Origin: Byssochlamys sp. IMV 00236
Lineage: Eukaryota; Ascomycota; Eurotiomycetes; Eurotiales; Thermoascaceae
NCBI GenBank assembly: GCA_001931875.2
Contig: MSJH02000384.1
Span: forward strand, 1 to 11,368
Direction of reading: 5' to 3'
Length of the DNA: 11,368 nucleotides
Part shown: one piece after another, positions 1 to 8,271 of the stretch
Layout: every line of letters begins with the position of its first letter
Position numbering within the stretch: position 1 is the first letter of the stretch
The notes under the pieces: generated by a model
Databases searched by the model: none
Seen by the model: only the letters and a program-made list of their open reading frames with translations
Told to the model about the DNA's origin: nothing
Program-made: the position numbers and the translations under genes

Positions 1-17
1 TTTTTTTTTTTTTTTTT
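1..17. repeat. poly-T run at the window edge
   Basis: Seventeen consecutive T residues open the window, directly upstream of a reading frame that stays open to the edge. A homopolymer here fits an assembly or contig end, or a poly-T tract inside the transposon. The sequence cannot decide which. Confidence 0.8.
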
Positions 18-64
18 ATGAAGACGGACAAGGTAAAATATTTGACGAAAGAGGCAATGACGCA

Positions 65-1306
65 ATGGAGTGGGTTGAAGATGTCGATCCATTTCATTTA
101 GAGACTCTTACGACATTTCAAAAGTACAAACAAGCTCAGCCATCTGAGCAAGAACGAATGAGAGATGAGCTTGATGAGACTATGAACGAAGAAAAAACTT
201 CTAAAGATGATAAAAAAGGGTATAATGTGTATTCTGCCGACCAGAAAGTTCTCTTTCTTTATTACTTGCAAGTTAGATTATACAAAGCTGCGAAAGCTGC
301 TAGATTGTCTGGTGTGACTGAGCGTACTGGGCAACAATGGGCTAAAAGATTAAAGGACGATCCAGAATGGAATATATTCGAGAAGCAAACAAATCATGAT
401 AAGAGAAAAACTGGAATGCTACAGCAAGAACACAAAAAGTACATTATAAATTTATACGATTAGCGCCCTGACGCACGCGTTGTGGATATAATTGAGAGTT
501 TGACAAAGTCGTTTGAAAACTTCAATTTAAAAGAAATGAGCGTTCGCAACTTCATCAGGAATGAATGCAATTTGTCTTTTAAAAGAGTTACTTTGCACCC
601 TGAAGAAAGAAATTCCGATGATAAACTCCAACAGCGATTTGAATGGATAAATCGATGGGCAGCAACTGATATGGACTATATGTCTAATTGTGTTTTTATT
701 GACGAAATTGGCTTTAACATAAATATGCGTTCAACTTCAGCTTGGTCTACAGTTGGTACACCGGCTATAGTAAAAACTAAGTCGACTAGAGCAATTTCCC
801 ATACGATTTTAGGCGCTATCAGTGTCTTGGGAGTAGTAGACATTGAGCTCAGAGTGGCTGAGAAACCTAAGCAACGTAAGGTTGAAGGTGGAAGAAAACG
901 AAAGCAGACATCTGACACAAAAAGAGCAAAAGGCACTACGATTGGGCATTATTTGAATTTCATTCGAAAAACTCTAGATGAAATGGACAAAAATCCTCTT
1001 ATGAAAGGTTTTTTTATTGTTATGGATAATGTTCCCATCCATACGCACAAAGACATTGATGAATTAATCACTTCTAGAGGTTACAGGAGCATCTATCTTC
1101 CTCCTTATTCTCCTGAACTCAATCCTATTGAGCAATTTTGGTCTGTTGTCAAAAACAAAGTCAAGAGAGGAATCTTTTCCGATAACGAAGATCTTAAGAC
1201 GAGAATTGCTGAAGCATGTAATAATGTTCCCATTCATCATTTAAAGGCCTTTATACAGCACTCTTGTAATCAATTTGATAAATGTAGAAATAAAGAGCCC
1301 ATTTAA
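65..1306 (+). pseudogene. IS630/Tc1/mariner DD34E transposase, one in-frame amber stop
   Basis: Transposase of the IS630-Tc1-mariner superfamily (DDE_3 catalytic domain), which cuts and pastes its element into TA sites. The N-terminal half (65-460) carries a helix-turn-helix-like stretch around AKAARLSGVTERTGQQW (about residues 78-94) that should bind the element ends. The catalytic core shows FIDEIGF (first Asp at 701-703), VMDNVPIH (second Asp at 1025-1027) and SPELNPIEQFW (Glu at 1130-1132); 34 residues separate the second Asp from the Glu. A TAG at 461-463 splits the gene, but both halves share one frame and read on as LYD-stop-RPDARVVDIIESL, so this is one gene with a nonsense mutation and not two. 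The frame is also open upstream of the first ATG to the window edge (YEDGQGKIFDERGND before M65), so the true start may lie outside. About 413 codons from M65, a plausible length for the family. The catalytic triad is intact, which suggests recent inactivation. Confidence 0.93.
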
Positions 1307-1340
1307 TGATAAGTTTCCATGAGAGTATGTTCAGGATTAA

Positions 1341-1498
1341 CCCGCAATTTGATTTCACAGAAAACTACAAATTGATGTTCAAGAAGCCGCAATTTGATTT
1401 TTGAAAAACCCGCAAATCGTTGTGAATGGAAAGTGCAATTTAAAATTTTATTTTTCCGCTATTTAATTTTTAGAAATTCGCAATTTAACGCTGCGTTC
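1341..1498. repeat. Seven-unit ~23-bp subterminal repeat array of the Tc1/mariner element
   Basis: A degenerate tandem array with core GCAATTT and fuller unit CCCGCAATTTGATTTTTGA. The core begins at 1344, 1367 (ACAAATT), 1389, 1412 (GCAAATC), 1435, 1458 (GCTATTT) and 1480, giving steps of 23, 22, 23, 23, 23 and 22 bp. The array starts 35 bp after the transposase stop and ends just inside the element terminus. Subterminal repeats in Tc1-like elements are commonly transposase binding sites, and that role is inferred here. Unit divergence is uneven: units 1 and 3 are nearly identical. Confidence 0.8.
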
Positions 1499-1504
1499 AC
1501 TGTA
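1491..1504. mobile_element. Right terminus of the Tc1/mariner element with TA target site
   Basis: The repeat array is followed by CTGCGTTCACTG and then TA (1503-1504). Read inward from the other strand this is TA, then CAGTGAACGCAG, which matches the usual Tc1/mariner pattern of a terminal CAGT flanked by a TA duplication. The left terminus lies outside the window, so the inverted repeat cannot be confirmed here. Confidence 0.6.
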
Positions 1505-1908
1505 AAACGCTAATCGAGTCATAGGGTGGATCGACGTTTGAAGTAACACAGTGGCAACCCTAAGGGACGCTTGGGGCTCTTTGTTCGCCAATGTATACGA
1601 TCGGTAAAAACAAAGTCCACAAGTGCGCCAACTTTTCCTGGAGGCTTTACTCTATATGCTATCATGGTTCATGACAGCTAACGTACGTTTACAATGCATT
1701 AGGCACAATGCCTTAAGCGAGCATTGACAATAGATTTATTGTTGTGATTACTCAAAAAGTTGAGATTAGTGTCACAGGGAGTGAGGGTAAATCAGCCAAT
1801 AGAAAGAAAAGTACCAAATATACCCTACTCACTGGCTATAACAGAGTCGGTATATACATAAAATGACTACTTTAGGCGCCCTCATTAGAGATCGGGTCAT
1901 CTTCATGC
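1505..1908. other. Unassigned spacer between the two transposons
   Basis: No open frame of note and no recognisable gene. It holds an imperfect inverted repeat (AGTGAGGGTA at 1780-1789 against TACCCTACTCACT at 1821-1833) and, at its right end, a short run of GCAT units (1904-1918). The 5' end of the Helitron could lie here or slightly downstream, but no convincing TC terminus was found. Confidence 0.5.
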
Positions 1909-2254
1909 ATGCATGCATTGTCAACACAGAATCACAAGGATAGAAATTTGAGCACATTTGATCCCAAAGAAAGAAGCCAAATCAAGGCGTTTCAGAAATT
2001 TATCATGATGAAACCAAATGGCCACTGTTGCTTCCGTATGAGGTTGCTTTATCTAGAAGATCAAAAGTATCGCACCGTTGCATCGCCCACTAATTTGCCG
2101 TGCTTGAAGTGGAATATACAACCAATTTTAAAGGGCAACCTTTACATGGTATGTTCAGCCCATCGAACAGTCGCAAAGGAAAACTTTTCAAGATTTATTT
2201 TTCCAGGCACATCAAAGCTCAGTTTGTATGGTGGATGATAGCATCCAGATCTAA
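1909..2254 (+). pseudogene. Possible decayed 5' leader of the Helitron gene
   Basis: A frame open from 1909 to 2238 encodes about 109 residues (HCCFRMRLLYLEDQKY early on, RFIFPGTSKLSLYGG at the end). I do not recognise a domain. Its position directly before the first clear Helitron segment, on the same strand, suggests it belongs to the decayed N-terminal part of that gene, possibly with frameshifts. Chance open frame remains possible. Confidence 0.3.
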
Positions 2255-3246
2255 TCGATTAAATTTATAGGTGATTTGGTGAATGAAACAAAAAACCTAA
2301 ACTATCGTGAAAAGTCTATTCTATCTCCAATCAAGCTGTACTCTCAAATCACCCGAAAGTTGGCTCCCAACAAAGGAAGAATAGGACATTTTGAAATGAG
2401 GGGCTCTATAAGTCGCTTGCATAATTATGAATTCGCTGAGATGACATATGGTGGTACCCTCAGCTTATTCTTTCAGCTGGACAACCAGACTTAATAGATA
2501 AAAGAAGCGTCCAAGAGGCTTACAAAGCTTTGCAAGATGTCAACCCCCTTCTGGCCAGAAACAAGCTGCCAAAACTCACGTATTCTTTGGTCAATTATCA
2601 TGTCTCTGAAAATAGAAAGCATGTAGGCTCGGCTGTAGACTGGAAAAGCAACGCTCTTTTTGCAATGGAAGATACCAATTCTCAATCAGCCGATGTAGAC
2701 TTCAATGACCTATTGATTGGAGAAGACCTTGATGGAAAAGTCATAAAGTACTCTCACCCTAGCCTTTTAGCGTTGATCTTTCCTCATCTTTTCACCACCA
2801 GTACTGGACACTATTCCATGGTGCCTAAGGTCAAACCTCATTCAACAATATCTACGCCTTCTGAGCAAAGGATTTACGACATACCTGAATCAAATGGAGG
2901 AATTGCAGCAGCTACCTTGAATGGCGAGACACTCACAAGTTTTGTTAAGTCTAGGTTAATGAAAAAAGATAAACGATTTGCCCAGGATCCTTCTTTTCTG
3001 TTCTTTATGCTTGATGCTGTAGAAAAGAAAAACATTGCCGCTGCAAACAGATTTTTTGTTTCAACTAAAGGAAAAGGTAAAAAATTAAAGCAACGTGATC
3101 TAATCGATTCAACAACCAAGAAGCTGACAAAAATGTCATGTCAGCTGTTCCACCACAAATCAAATCTTCATATGCATATAAACGTCAAAATTTTTTGGAT
3201 CTTCAATGCATATTTGAAAACCTTGAACCACCACAGTTATTCGTGA
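2255..3246 (+). pseudogene. Helitron RepHel gene, N-terminal part (Helitron_like_N domain)
   Basis: First clear part of a Helitron Rep-helicase gene. Frame 2 (2255-2494) reads LNYREKSILSPIKLYSQITR and HFEMRGSISRLHN, resembling the leader that precedes the Helitron-like N domain. After a frameshift near 2440-2490, frame 1 (2440-3246) continues with AYKALQDVNPLLARNKLPK, HPSLLALIFPHLF and the diagnostic stretch DKRFAQDPSFLFFMLDAVEK (from 2968), typical of the Helitron_like_N family (PF14214). The frame is then lost at a run of five A (3129-3133): shifting by one base there restores a continuous match into the Rep domain (SAVPPQIKSSYAYKRQ). No intact start codon can be chosen. Family assignment is by recognition of the motifs. 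Confidence 0.85.
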
Positions 3247-4438
3247 CTTTTTTGTGCGATGACAACAGCGAGGACTTCAAGAACTTGACTGCGGGGACCA
3301 AAAACCCTTGAGATAATCCTGTTACTTTCGAATTTCACTGGAAACGTAAATGGTTAAAATTCTTCAATGACTATATTCTAGGCCATTTCGCTGATCAAAT
3401 CAAAGGAATCAAGGAACATAACTGGGTTATGGAACGCCAAGATCGCGAGTCACCGCATATCCATTTAGCTTTATGGACAGAAGCGACTGTAGAGGAGCTC
3501 ATTAAGATGAAAGTGGTGCACACATGGTTTCCGAAGGGCAACAGTAGCAGAGATTCATTGATGTATCATTTAGTCAACAAGCATCAGTTACATTCTTGTG
3601 CCAACATGAAGTAAGTTCTATTTTATCCTCGTAGTGCTCCAAATGCCAATTGTATTATGAAAACACTCTAGTTATTGTAAACGTGGTTAACCTGATAGAC
3701 CTTGTCGATTTGGATTCCCAAAACATGAGTCACCAGTAACTTATATGGATACAGACCACCGTGTAATTTATCGCAGAGGTGTTGGGGACTATATGGTGAA
3801 TAACTATAATCCGTATCTCCTTGCAACATTTCGGACGAACATGGATATTCAGTATAATGATGGCTCGCAAGCTGTTAGATACTTAGCTAAATACATGGCA
3901 AAAGATGATTACACCACACATGTACAGATCGGGAAAAGTAAGCAAGGATATCATCAAAAGTCGTCTTTCGTAAAAGGGTCATAGCATCTGAAATCTAGAA
4001 TCATTGGTGCTATTGAAGCCACGTATGACCTTCTTGACTGGCACAAGCATGGCAACTCCAGAAATGGTATATTTATCAATACCGGGCTATATGGACATGA
4101 CTCCCAGAATTAGAAATGATTTGGACGAATTAGCTGAGAACTCAGAGGATGTGTTTGCTAAAGGCCCTATACAAATCTACGAGAAGCGAGATGGAGCTAC
4201 AAAGGTGACAGTACCACAATTTTTTGTCGTTATATCCGTGATTATCAATCAGGATATGAAGAAGAGCTTGATGCAGTACGTGAGTCTACCAATAGAAGCT
4301 TTTACTTGGGATCTGATCTTCCAAAGTATGTCGCCAGTGGAAAGAGTAAATTCGTTTTACGAGCCAGACATAAGGAAGTCTTTTGGCGTACGTTCAATCA
4401 GAGCGAAATGAATGGCGAAATTTACTACTGTCAGCAAA
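3134..4438 (+). pseudogene. Helitron RepHel gene, HUH Rep endonuclease part
   Basis: Rolling-circle (Y2-type HUH) replication initiator domain that nicks and joins DNA at Helitron ends. Frame 0 (from about 3144) reads EPPQLFVTFLCDDNSEDFKN, a stop TGA at 3309-3311 (context KNP-stop-DNPV, probably a lost Trp), then ESPHIHLALW with the HUH histidines at 3456-3464. After a probable intron (3611-3671) frame 1 gives PCRFGFPKHESPV, YNPYLLATF and the two-tyrosine motif YLAKYMAK (Tyr at 3880-3882 and 3892-3894). Further stops lie at 3688-3690 and 3982-3984. RIIGAIEATYDLLDW, NDLDELAENSEDVFAKGPIQ (frame 2), YLGSDLPKYVA and VFWRTFNQSEMNGEIYYCQQ (frame 1) follow, with frameshifts near 4050-4105 and in the T run at 4220-4225. 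Catalytic residues are still visible, but the gene is clearly dead. Confidence 0.9.
3611..3671 (+). other. Probable spliceosomal intron inside the Helitron Rep domain
   Basis: GTAAGT at 3611 and CTCTAG ending at 3671 bound 61 bp. Removing it joins HSCANM to NYCKRG (a codon split aa/t), followed by one stop at 3688 and PDRPCRFGFPK. This restores the Cys-containing segment that normally precedes FGFPK in Helitron Rep proteins and changes frame from 0 to 1, exactly as needed for the next segment. The intron has its own in-frame stops. The length is typical of small fungal introns. An alternative acceptor at the TAG ending at 3634 would leave only 24 bp. Confidence 0.65.
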
Positions 4439-4441
4439 TAG

Positions 4442-6021
4442 TTACAGAGACCCATTTTCAACACAACATTCGAAGAAGGTAGAGGTTTATATCCAACATG
4501 GAAGGATTATTATGAGCATCTGATAAGCATACCCATGGAAGAAGGAGGAATCATACCAACTCCTGGTAGATCAAATATCACAAACATTAGTGATATCAAT
4601 GATCTGAATAGAGGAGAGAAAGTCACTAGAAAAGAATTGAAAGTCATGCTTAGAAATGCCAATCCTGAACAAGAAAGTGTCTTTAGGCAAGTAAAGAATG
4701 AATTCGAAACCAGCTCTATTACATTTGTATCTGATGCGGCGGCCACAGGAAATTCATATATCCTGCGAATGTTTGAACGATACTATCGTCTAAAAGGATT
4801 CAAAGTATGTGTGTTTTTGCGTCAGTACAAACTAAAAAATACTAGCGTCGGTATAGGTCTTCAAATTAGCACCAACAGGTGTAGTGGCCCACAACATAAC
4901 AAGGCAGAGATTACATCGATTTTTTGGTATGGCAAATCAGTCAAAGGCCCCAAATTTTCAGAATTTAGATGATTGTATCAAGTTATATCCCAAGATTATT
5001 CTACTTATCGATGAACATTCAATGATTGGCGCTTCTCTACTAAACTCTATTAACGATGCATTAATCAAAACTACTAACAGATTCTCAATCATGGGCTGCG
5101 TAAAAACAATCTTCTTTGGTGATATAGCGCAGCTTCTACCTCCGGAGAAAGGCGAATCTATGATGTGGAGAATGGCAATATTCAACAATGTAAATAGATA
5201 TGACCTTATTCGATCAGTCCGCCAAAAAGACGAGGCTTTTATCAGTGTATTGAACAAAGTGATGTTGAGTTTTTTGATGAGAATGTAATCATGTTTATCA
5301 ATAGAAGAACCGTTTTACAGAAGAATTTGCCTTTGAATTGCCTGTGTCTCTACACAACAAGAGCTCGAGTTGAAAATGCCAACGCAAATGATTTCAAAAT
5401 ACTTCCTGGTGAAGAAGTACGTGCTGTAGCTCAAGGTTCGTACGTAGGTACTCTAAACACAGCAAGAAGGGTACTCAAAGAAACAAGGCTATCACAAGAG
5501 CTTTTGCTGAAGGTTGGCATGCCGGTCATACTAATCCAAAATATGAATATTTCTCTTGGATGGGTCAATGGAGCTATCACACGATTTTTGAAATTGATGA
5601 GAACAATATTAGACTATAAAAATATGATGACGACGATGTCGAGCATGAAGAACCCCGTCTGTACTGGATACAACGAATCACTCGGCAAGTCCCTGGTATC
5701 AGCTATGCAAAGACTCAATTTCCTATTGTTCCTGCATTTGCAAGCACCATCCATAAATATCAAAGTGCTACCATTGACTGTGTTGGCATTTACCTAGACA
5801 ACATGCTGACGTCAAAAAAGAAACATATTTAATTTTTTTTTGGTGCTTCTTTGCCATTGAAAATTAAAAGAAAGTATGGAGTAGATGTGGAGGTCATTTA
5901 CATCTCTAGAAAGAAAGCATGCATTGAAGAAGAGGAACAAAATTACAATCTAATTACAATCCTGACCTCTCGAAAGCCAGCTAACTGGAATGGAATTAGC
6001 AAAACTAAACAAATTTTTTGA
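4442..6021 (+). pseudogene. Helitron RepHel gene, PIF1-type helicase part
   Basis: Superfamily 1B (PIF1-like) DNA helicase domain that unwinds the strand during Helitron transposition. Motifs in order: LYPTWKDYYEHLISIPMEEG as the linker; a damaged Walker A, DAAATGNS (4733-4756), where the family has G-x-(A/G)-GTGK(S/T), so the catalytic Lys is Asn (AAT, 4751-4753); KLAPTGVVAHNI (from 4863) after a frameshift between 4800 and 4863; Walker B LLIDEHSM (IDE at 5007-5015); FGDIAQLLPP near 5118; LIRSVRQKDEAF; then a shift near 5255-5267 to LPLNCLCLYTTRA and VGMPVILIQNMN, a shift near 5580, a TAA at 5617, and VPAFASTIHKYQS (5722-5766). Frame 1 then reads DNMLTSKKKHI, a TAA at 5830-5832, and FFGASLPLKIKRKYGVDVEV to a TGA at 6019-6021. 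The usual YVALSRVR segment is absent between these last two blocks. Non-functional. Confidence 0.9.
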
Positions 6022-6310
6022 AAAAAATCTTTTACTAAAATTTAATTCAAATTTGTAAAGTCTTGTTTTATTTTATTTTAAAAGAGATATGTTATATTAC
6101 AGAAAGGAAAAAGTGACCCTTTGTATACTTTACTTTTTTTTTTCGTTACCTGTGTATGTCAGCATATATTGCACCTTCTATGGACACAGCCACCATTTGT
6201 CGTAATATACGATCCATAGAATGAATAAAGAGCTGGTGTGTATTATTAGAAGTGGGTTAAAAAAAGGACCACACTTTATTTTTACAACTATTCTCTTTTT
6301 CTTGGTCAAA
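6022..6310. other. AT-rich sequence after the Helitron gene
   Basis: No gene is visible. It contains poly-T and poly-A tracts, an inverted repeat (6176-6221), and an AATAAA (6224-6229) that could serve as a polyadenylation signal. Confidence 0.5.
6176..6236 (+). other. Candidate Helitron 3' end: stem-loop then CTGG
   Basis: A perfect 9-bp inverted repeat, TTCTATGGA (6176-6184) and TCCATAGAA (6213-6221), is followed 11 bases later by CTGG (6233-6236) and then T. Helitrons end in a hairpin a short distance before CTRR and insert between A and T, so the layout fits. The 28-base loop is longer than usual for Helitron hairpins, which lowers confidence. Confidence 0.3.
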
Positions 6311-6413
6311 GTCAACAAGAGTCAACAAGAGTCAATAATAGCCAATAATAGCCAATAATAGCCAATAATAGCCAATAATAGCCAATAATAGCCAATAATA
6401 GTCAATAATAGTA
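6311..6413. repeat. 10-bp minisatellite, ten units
   Basis: Ten consecutive 10-base units without indels: GTCAACAAGA twice (6311, 6321), GTCAATAATA (6331), GCCAATAATA six times (6341 to 6400) and GTCAATAATA (6401), then a partial unit. The gradient from variant edge units to identical central units is typical of slippage growth. Each central unit carries CCAAT, so the array presents six such boxes spaced one helical turn apart. All frames meet stops. Confidence 0.95.
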
Positions 6414-6631
6414 AAACAACAAGATTTTTATTTAATAATCATCACAACACTAAGCTCATAAGACGCGCTTCGTCAGCACAAAAAGATGTACTGTCCAGGA
6501 ATGACCACGAGGAGGTAGCGTCTTTTCCATTCCCAGAAATCTCAGCCTCACTTAGCCTTACAATGAATGAGCCCGCTCAGGCCGTCGAATTCTTACATGA
6601 ACATCAGCCATCCAGTCTTGATAACCTATGA
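6392..6631 (+). pseudogene. Short coding-like fragment of unknown identity
   Basis: A frame open from 6392 to a TGA at 6629-6631 (about 79 codons), starting inside the minisatellite. The last 60 residues have ordinary protein composition and higher GC than the surroundings, including DHEEVASFPFPEI and AQAVEFLHEHQPSSLDNL. The only in-frame ATG, near 6560, would leave about 22 residues. It could be the last exon or a relic of a host gene, or a chance frame. I recognise no family. Confidence 0.25.
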
Positions 6632-7510
6632 AAAAAGAAGAGTAAGTATGTGTGCTATGGGTTTATACGCTTAGCTAGAGGAAGAGAAAGTGGTTATGTG
6701 GCTGTGAGTTGAGCTGCGTGGTGAGATGGGTGTTGAACTATATGTTGATCTGTTGATAGTCCCTATCATACAAGTACAAAATGTATCAGTTAAAGCAGAT
6801 TCTTAACAGCCTTTAGCTTATCACTTATCATCCCCCAACATATTTTTTTTGTATTACTGGATTGTTGGAAAAGAAAAAGGAAAAAAAAAGGATCGTGAAA
6901 ATAACTAAGCAAATAATCAAATGACTGCACGGTCCGCGTCACCAATTGAGATCCAGACGCGTTTCTCTATCTATTTAGGATACTAAGACCCGTATGATAT
7001 AAAATGAGGAATATGCATGGTTGATCAAGGAATAGGTAAAAGGAAATATGTTACTGTTTGACTTGTGTTGTGAGAATGAAACCTACGAGCGATATATATA
7101 TCATTTACTGATAGTTATGAGGGAGGGTGATTTATATGGTTATTAGAGTGCGGATCTACTCCAAATAAAGGTCGATCAAAGATCACTGATTTCATCTGAA
7201 GTCAATCAACAATTTCCTCATGGATAATTTGTAAAAGAAAAAGAGTATGGTAGAAAGAAATATATGAATCTATAATAGAACTGCAGATAGATCTGAGTGG
7301 GGGCTCATTGGTTTAGCATACTGGATAATGATCTATGGCAGGTTCAATCATCCTATTATACAGAAACAAGTTCAACTTGGCGTAAGTCATTGATAACACG
7401 TTGATTTAGCCATCGCTATTGCTTCAATGTATCTCATCTGCCAATATAAGAGAAAAAAGATATGGGAAAAGGGAAGAAAGAGGGAGAAATGAGGGCCCAT
7501 TGATCATACG
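6632..7510. other. Non-coding AT-rich stretch
   Basis: Frames on both strands are broken by frequent stops. It includes a 12-base palindrome GATATATATATC (7091-7102) and several purine-rich runs. A 118-codon frame beginning at 7419 has low-complexity content in its first part. No gene, RNA or element is recognised. Confidence 0.5.
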
Positions 7511-7985
7511 TTACACAAAACACGTCCCTTTGTCCCTTTGTTCTTTTTATTACCAAAGTTGTCAACTTATCACCTTTCTTTCCTTCTTTTATCATTACTG
7601 GTACCCTTTGCTAACACTGGGCATCAACAACAGTGTCACTTTGTCAAACACGATTCAGTTAATTCCGGGTCCATCATTTATAGATTCTGATGTTGTGATC
7701 AGTTTGAAGGTAAACATTTCAATAAACCAGTATGATTTTTTCTTTACTTATGACAACGCCGTATTGAAACTGTGATAAAAGAGTAGGGTATTGACTTCAA
7801 GAACAGAAACACATAGTTGACAATTCAAAAACCAAGAGGACGGCTTTACCTTGATTATGGAGGGCATTTTTTATTGTTCAGCAGCAGATCATGCTCAACA
7901 TAAATGAAGTATGAACAGTCATTAAAGTGGTAAATATGGTTCATTGGGGGATACAGTTGAGATGCAGTTGACTCATGTAAAGGGC
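7511..7985. repeat. Diverged direct repeat, copy A
   Basis: Matches 9831-10285 in the same orientation with a nearly constant offset (about 2300-2360). Anchors: TTACACA (7511), TGTCCCTTTGTT (7531-7542), GTCACTTTGTCAA (7635-7647), a 20-base block at 7668-7687 with two mismatches, ACATAGTTGAC (7811-7821), TTGTTCAGCAG (from 7873) and TTCATTG (7940). Translated on the plus strand the block near 7668 reads GPSFIDSDVVI and the one near 7861 reads HFLLFSS. Several differences from copy B fall at third codon positions. Could be an old dispersed repeat or relics of a duplicated gene. Confidence 0.6.
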
Positions 7986-8271
7986 AGTTCATCTGAGACA
8001 AGGTCACATGGATGACGTAAAAGTGCAACAAGAGTGAGATGAAAAGACATGGTAGATCGACAGATTCTTACTAGTAACTCAAGGCATGGCTTTGGCAAAA
8101 CCCTTACTTGGCAGTATTCAGAACCAGAGGTGGAAAATCAACGTTTGCCCAACCAAAAGATGAGATTCAGACAACACGGATACTCATTTATCGGATCAGG
8201 ATGTCAGTAAAGAAGGGTATGTTTGGGAAAAATGAAAAATACATAGGGTAGAATAGAAAAAACAGAAGTGC
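7986..8271. other. Unassigned sequence between repeat copy A and the LTR-like block
   Basis: No recognised feature. A stretch near 8079-8252 is open for about 57 codons (AWLWQNPYLAVF, then GGKSTFAQPKDE) but has no start codon near its beginning and no family I recognise. It might be a further relic of the sequence duplicated in copies A and B. Confidence 0.35.

Larger units (their letters stand above)
2255..6236 (+). mobile_element. Degenerate autonomous-type Helitron
   Basis: The N domain, HUH Rep and PIF1 helicase segments are collinear on one strand over about 3.8 kb, the organisation of an autonomous Helitron. At least six frameshifts and five or more stop codons have accumulated, so the copy is old. 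The left boundary is not identified and may lie between about 1700 and 2254. The right boundary given is the candidate terminus at 6236 described separately. It sits about 0.75 kb to the right of the Tc1/mariner element's end and in the same orientation. Confidence 0.8.

Noticed and set aside
482..1306. Separate second transposase gene starting at GTG 482
   Set aside because: It is in the same frame as the upstream part and the two join across one TAG. GTG starts are not expected in a fungal nuclear gene.
1341..1498. CRISPR-like or independent satellite array
   Set aside because: No unique spacers, and the array ends at a transposon terminus, so subterminal repeats explain it better.
1780..1833. 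Imperfect inverted repeat as a MITE or terminator
   Set aside because: The arms need a three-base bulge and no target duplication or second element end is visible.
4004..4411. Independent 135-codon gene
   Set aside because: Its middle is the Helitron segment NDLDELAENSEDVFAKGP; the ends are out-of-frame readings of neighbouring Helitron segments.
6311..6413. CRISPR array
   Set aside because: Units are 10 bp, head-to-tail, with no spacers, in eukaryotic-type sequence.
7091..7102. Palindrome GATATATATATC as a regulatory site
   Set aside because: Simple AT dinucleotide repeat with no gene next to it.
7419..7775. 118-codon open frame
   Set aside because: Its first part is purine-rich low complexity, it has no motif, and the homologous segment of copy B is not open in the same frame. 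Treated as repeat relic.
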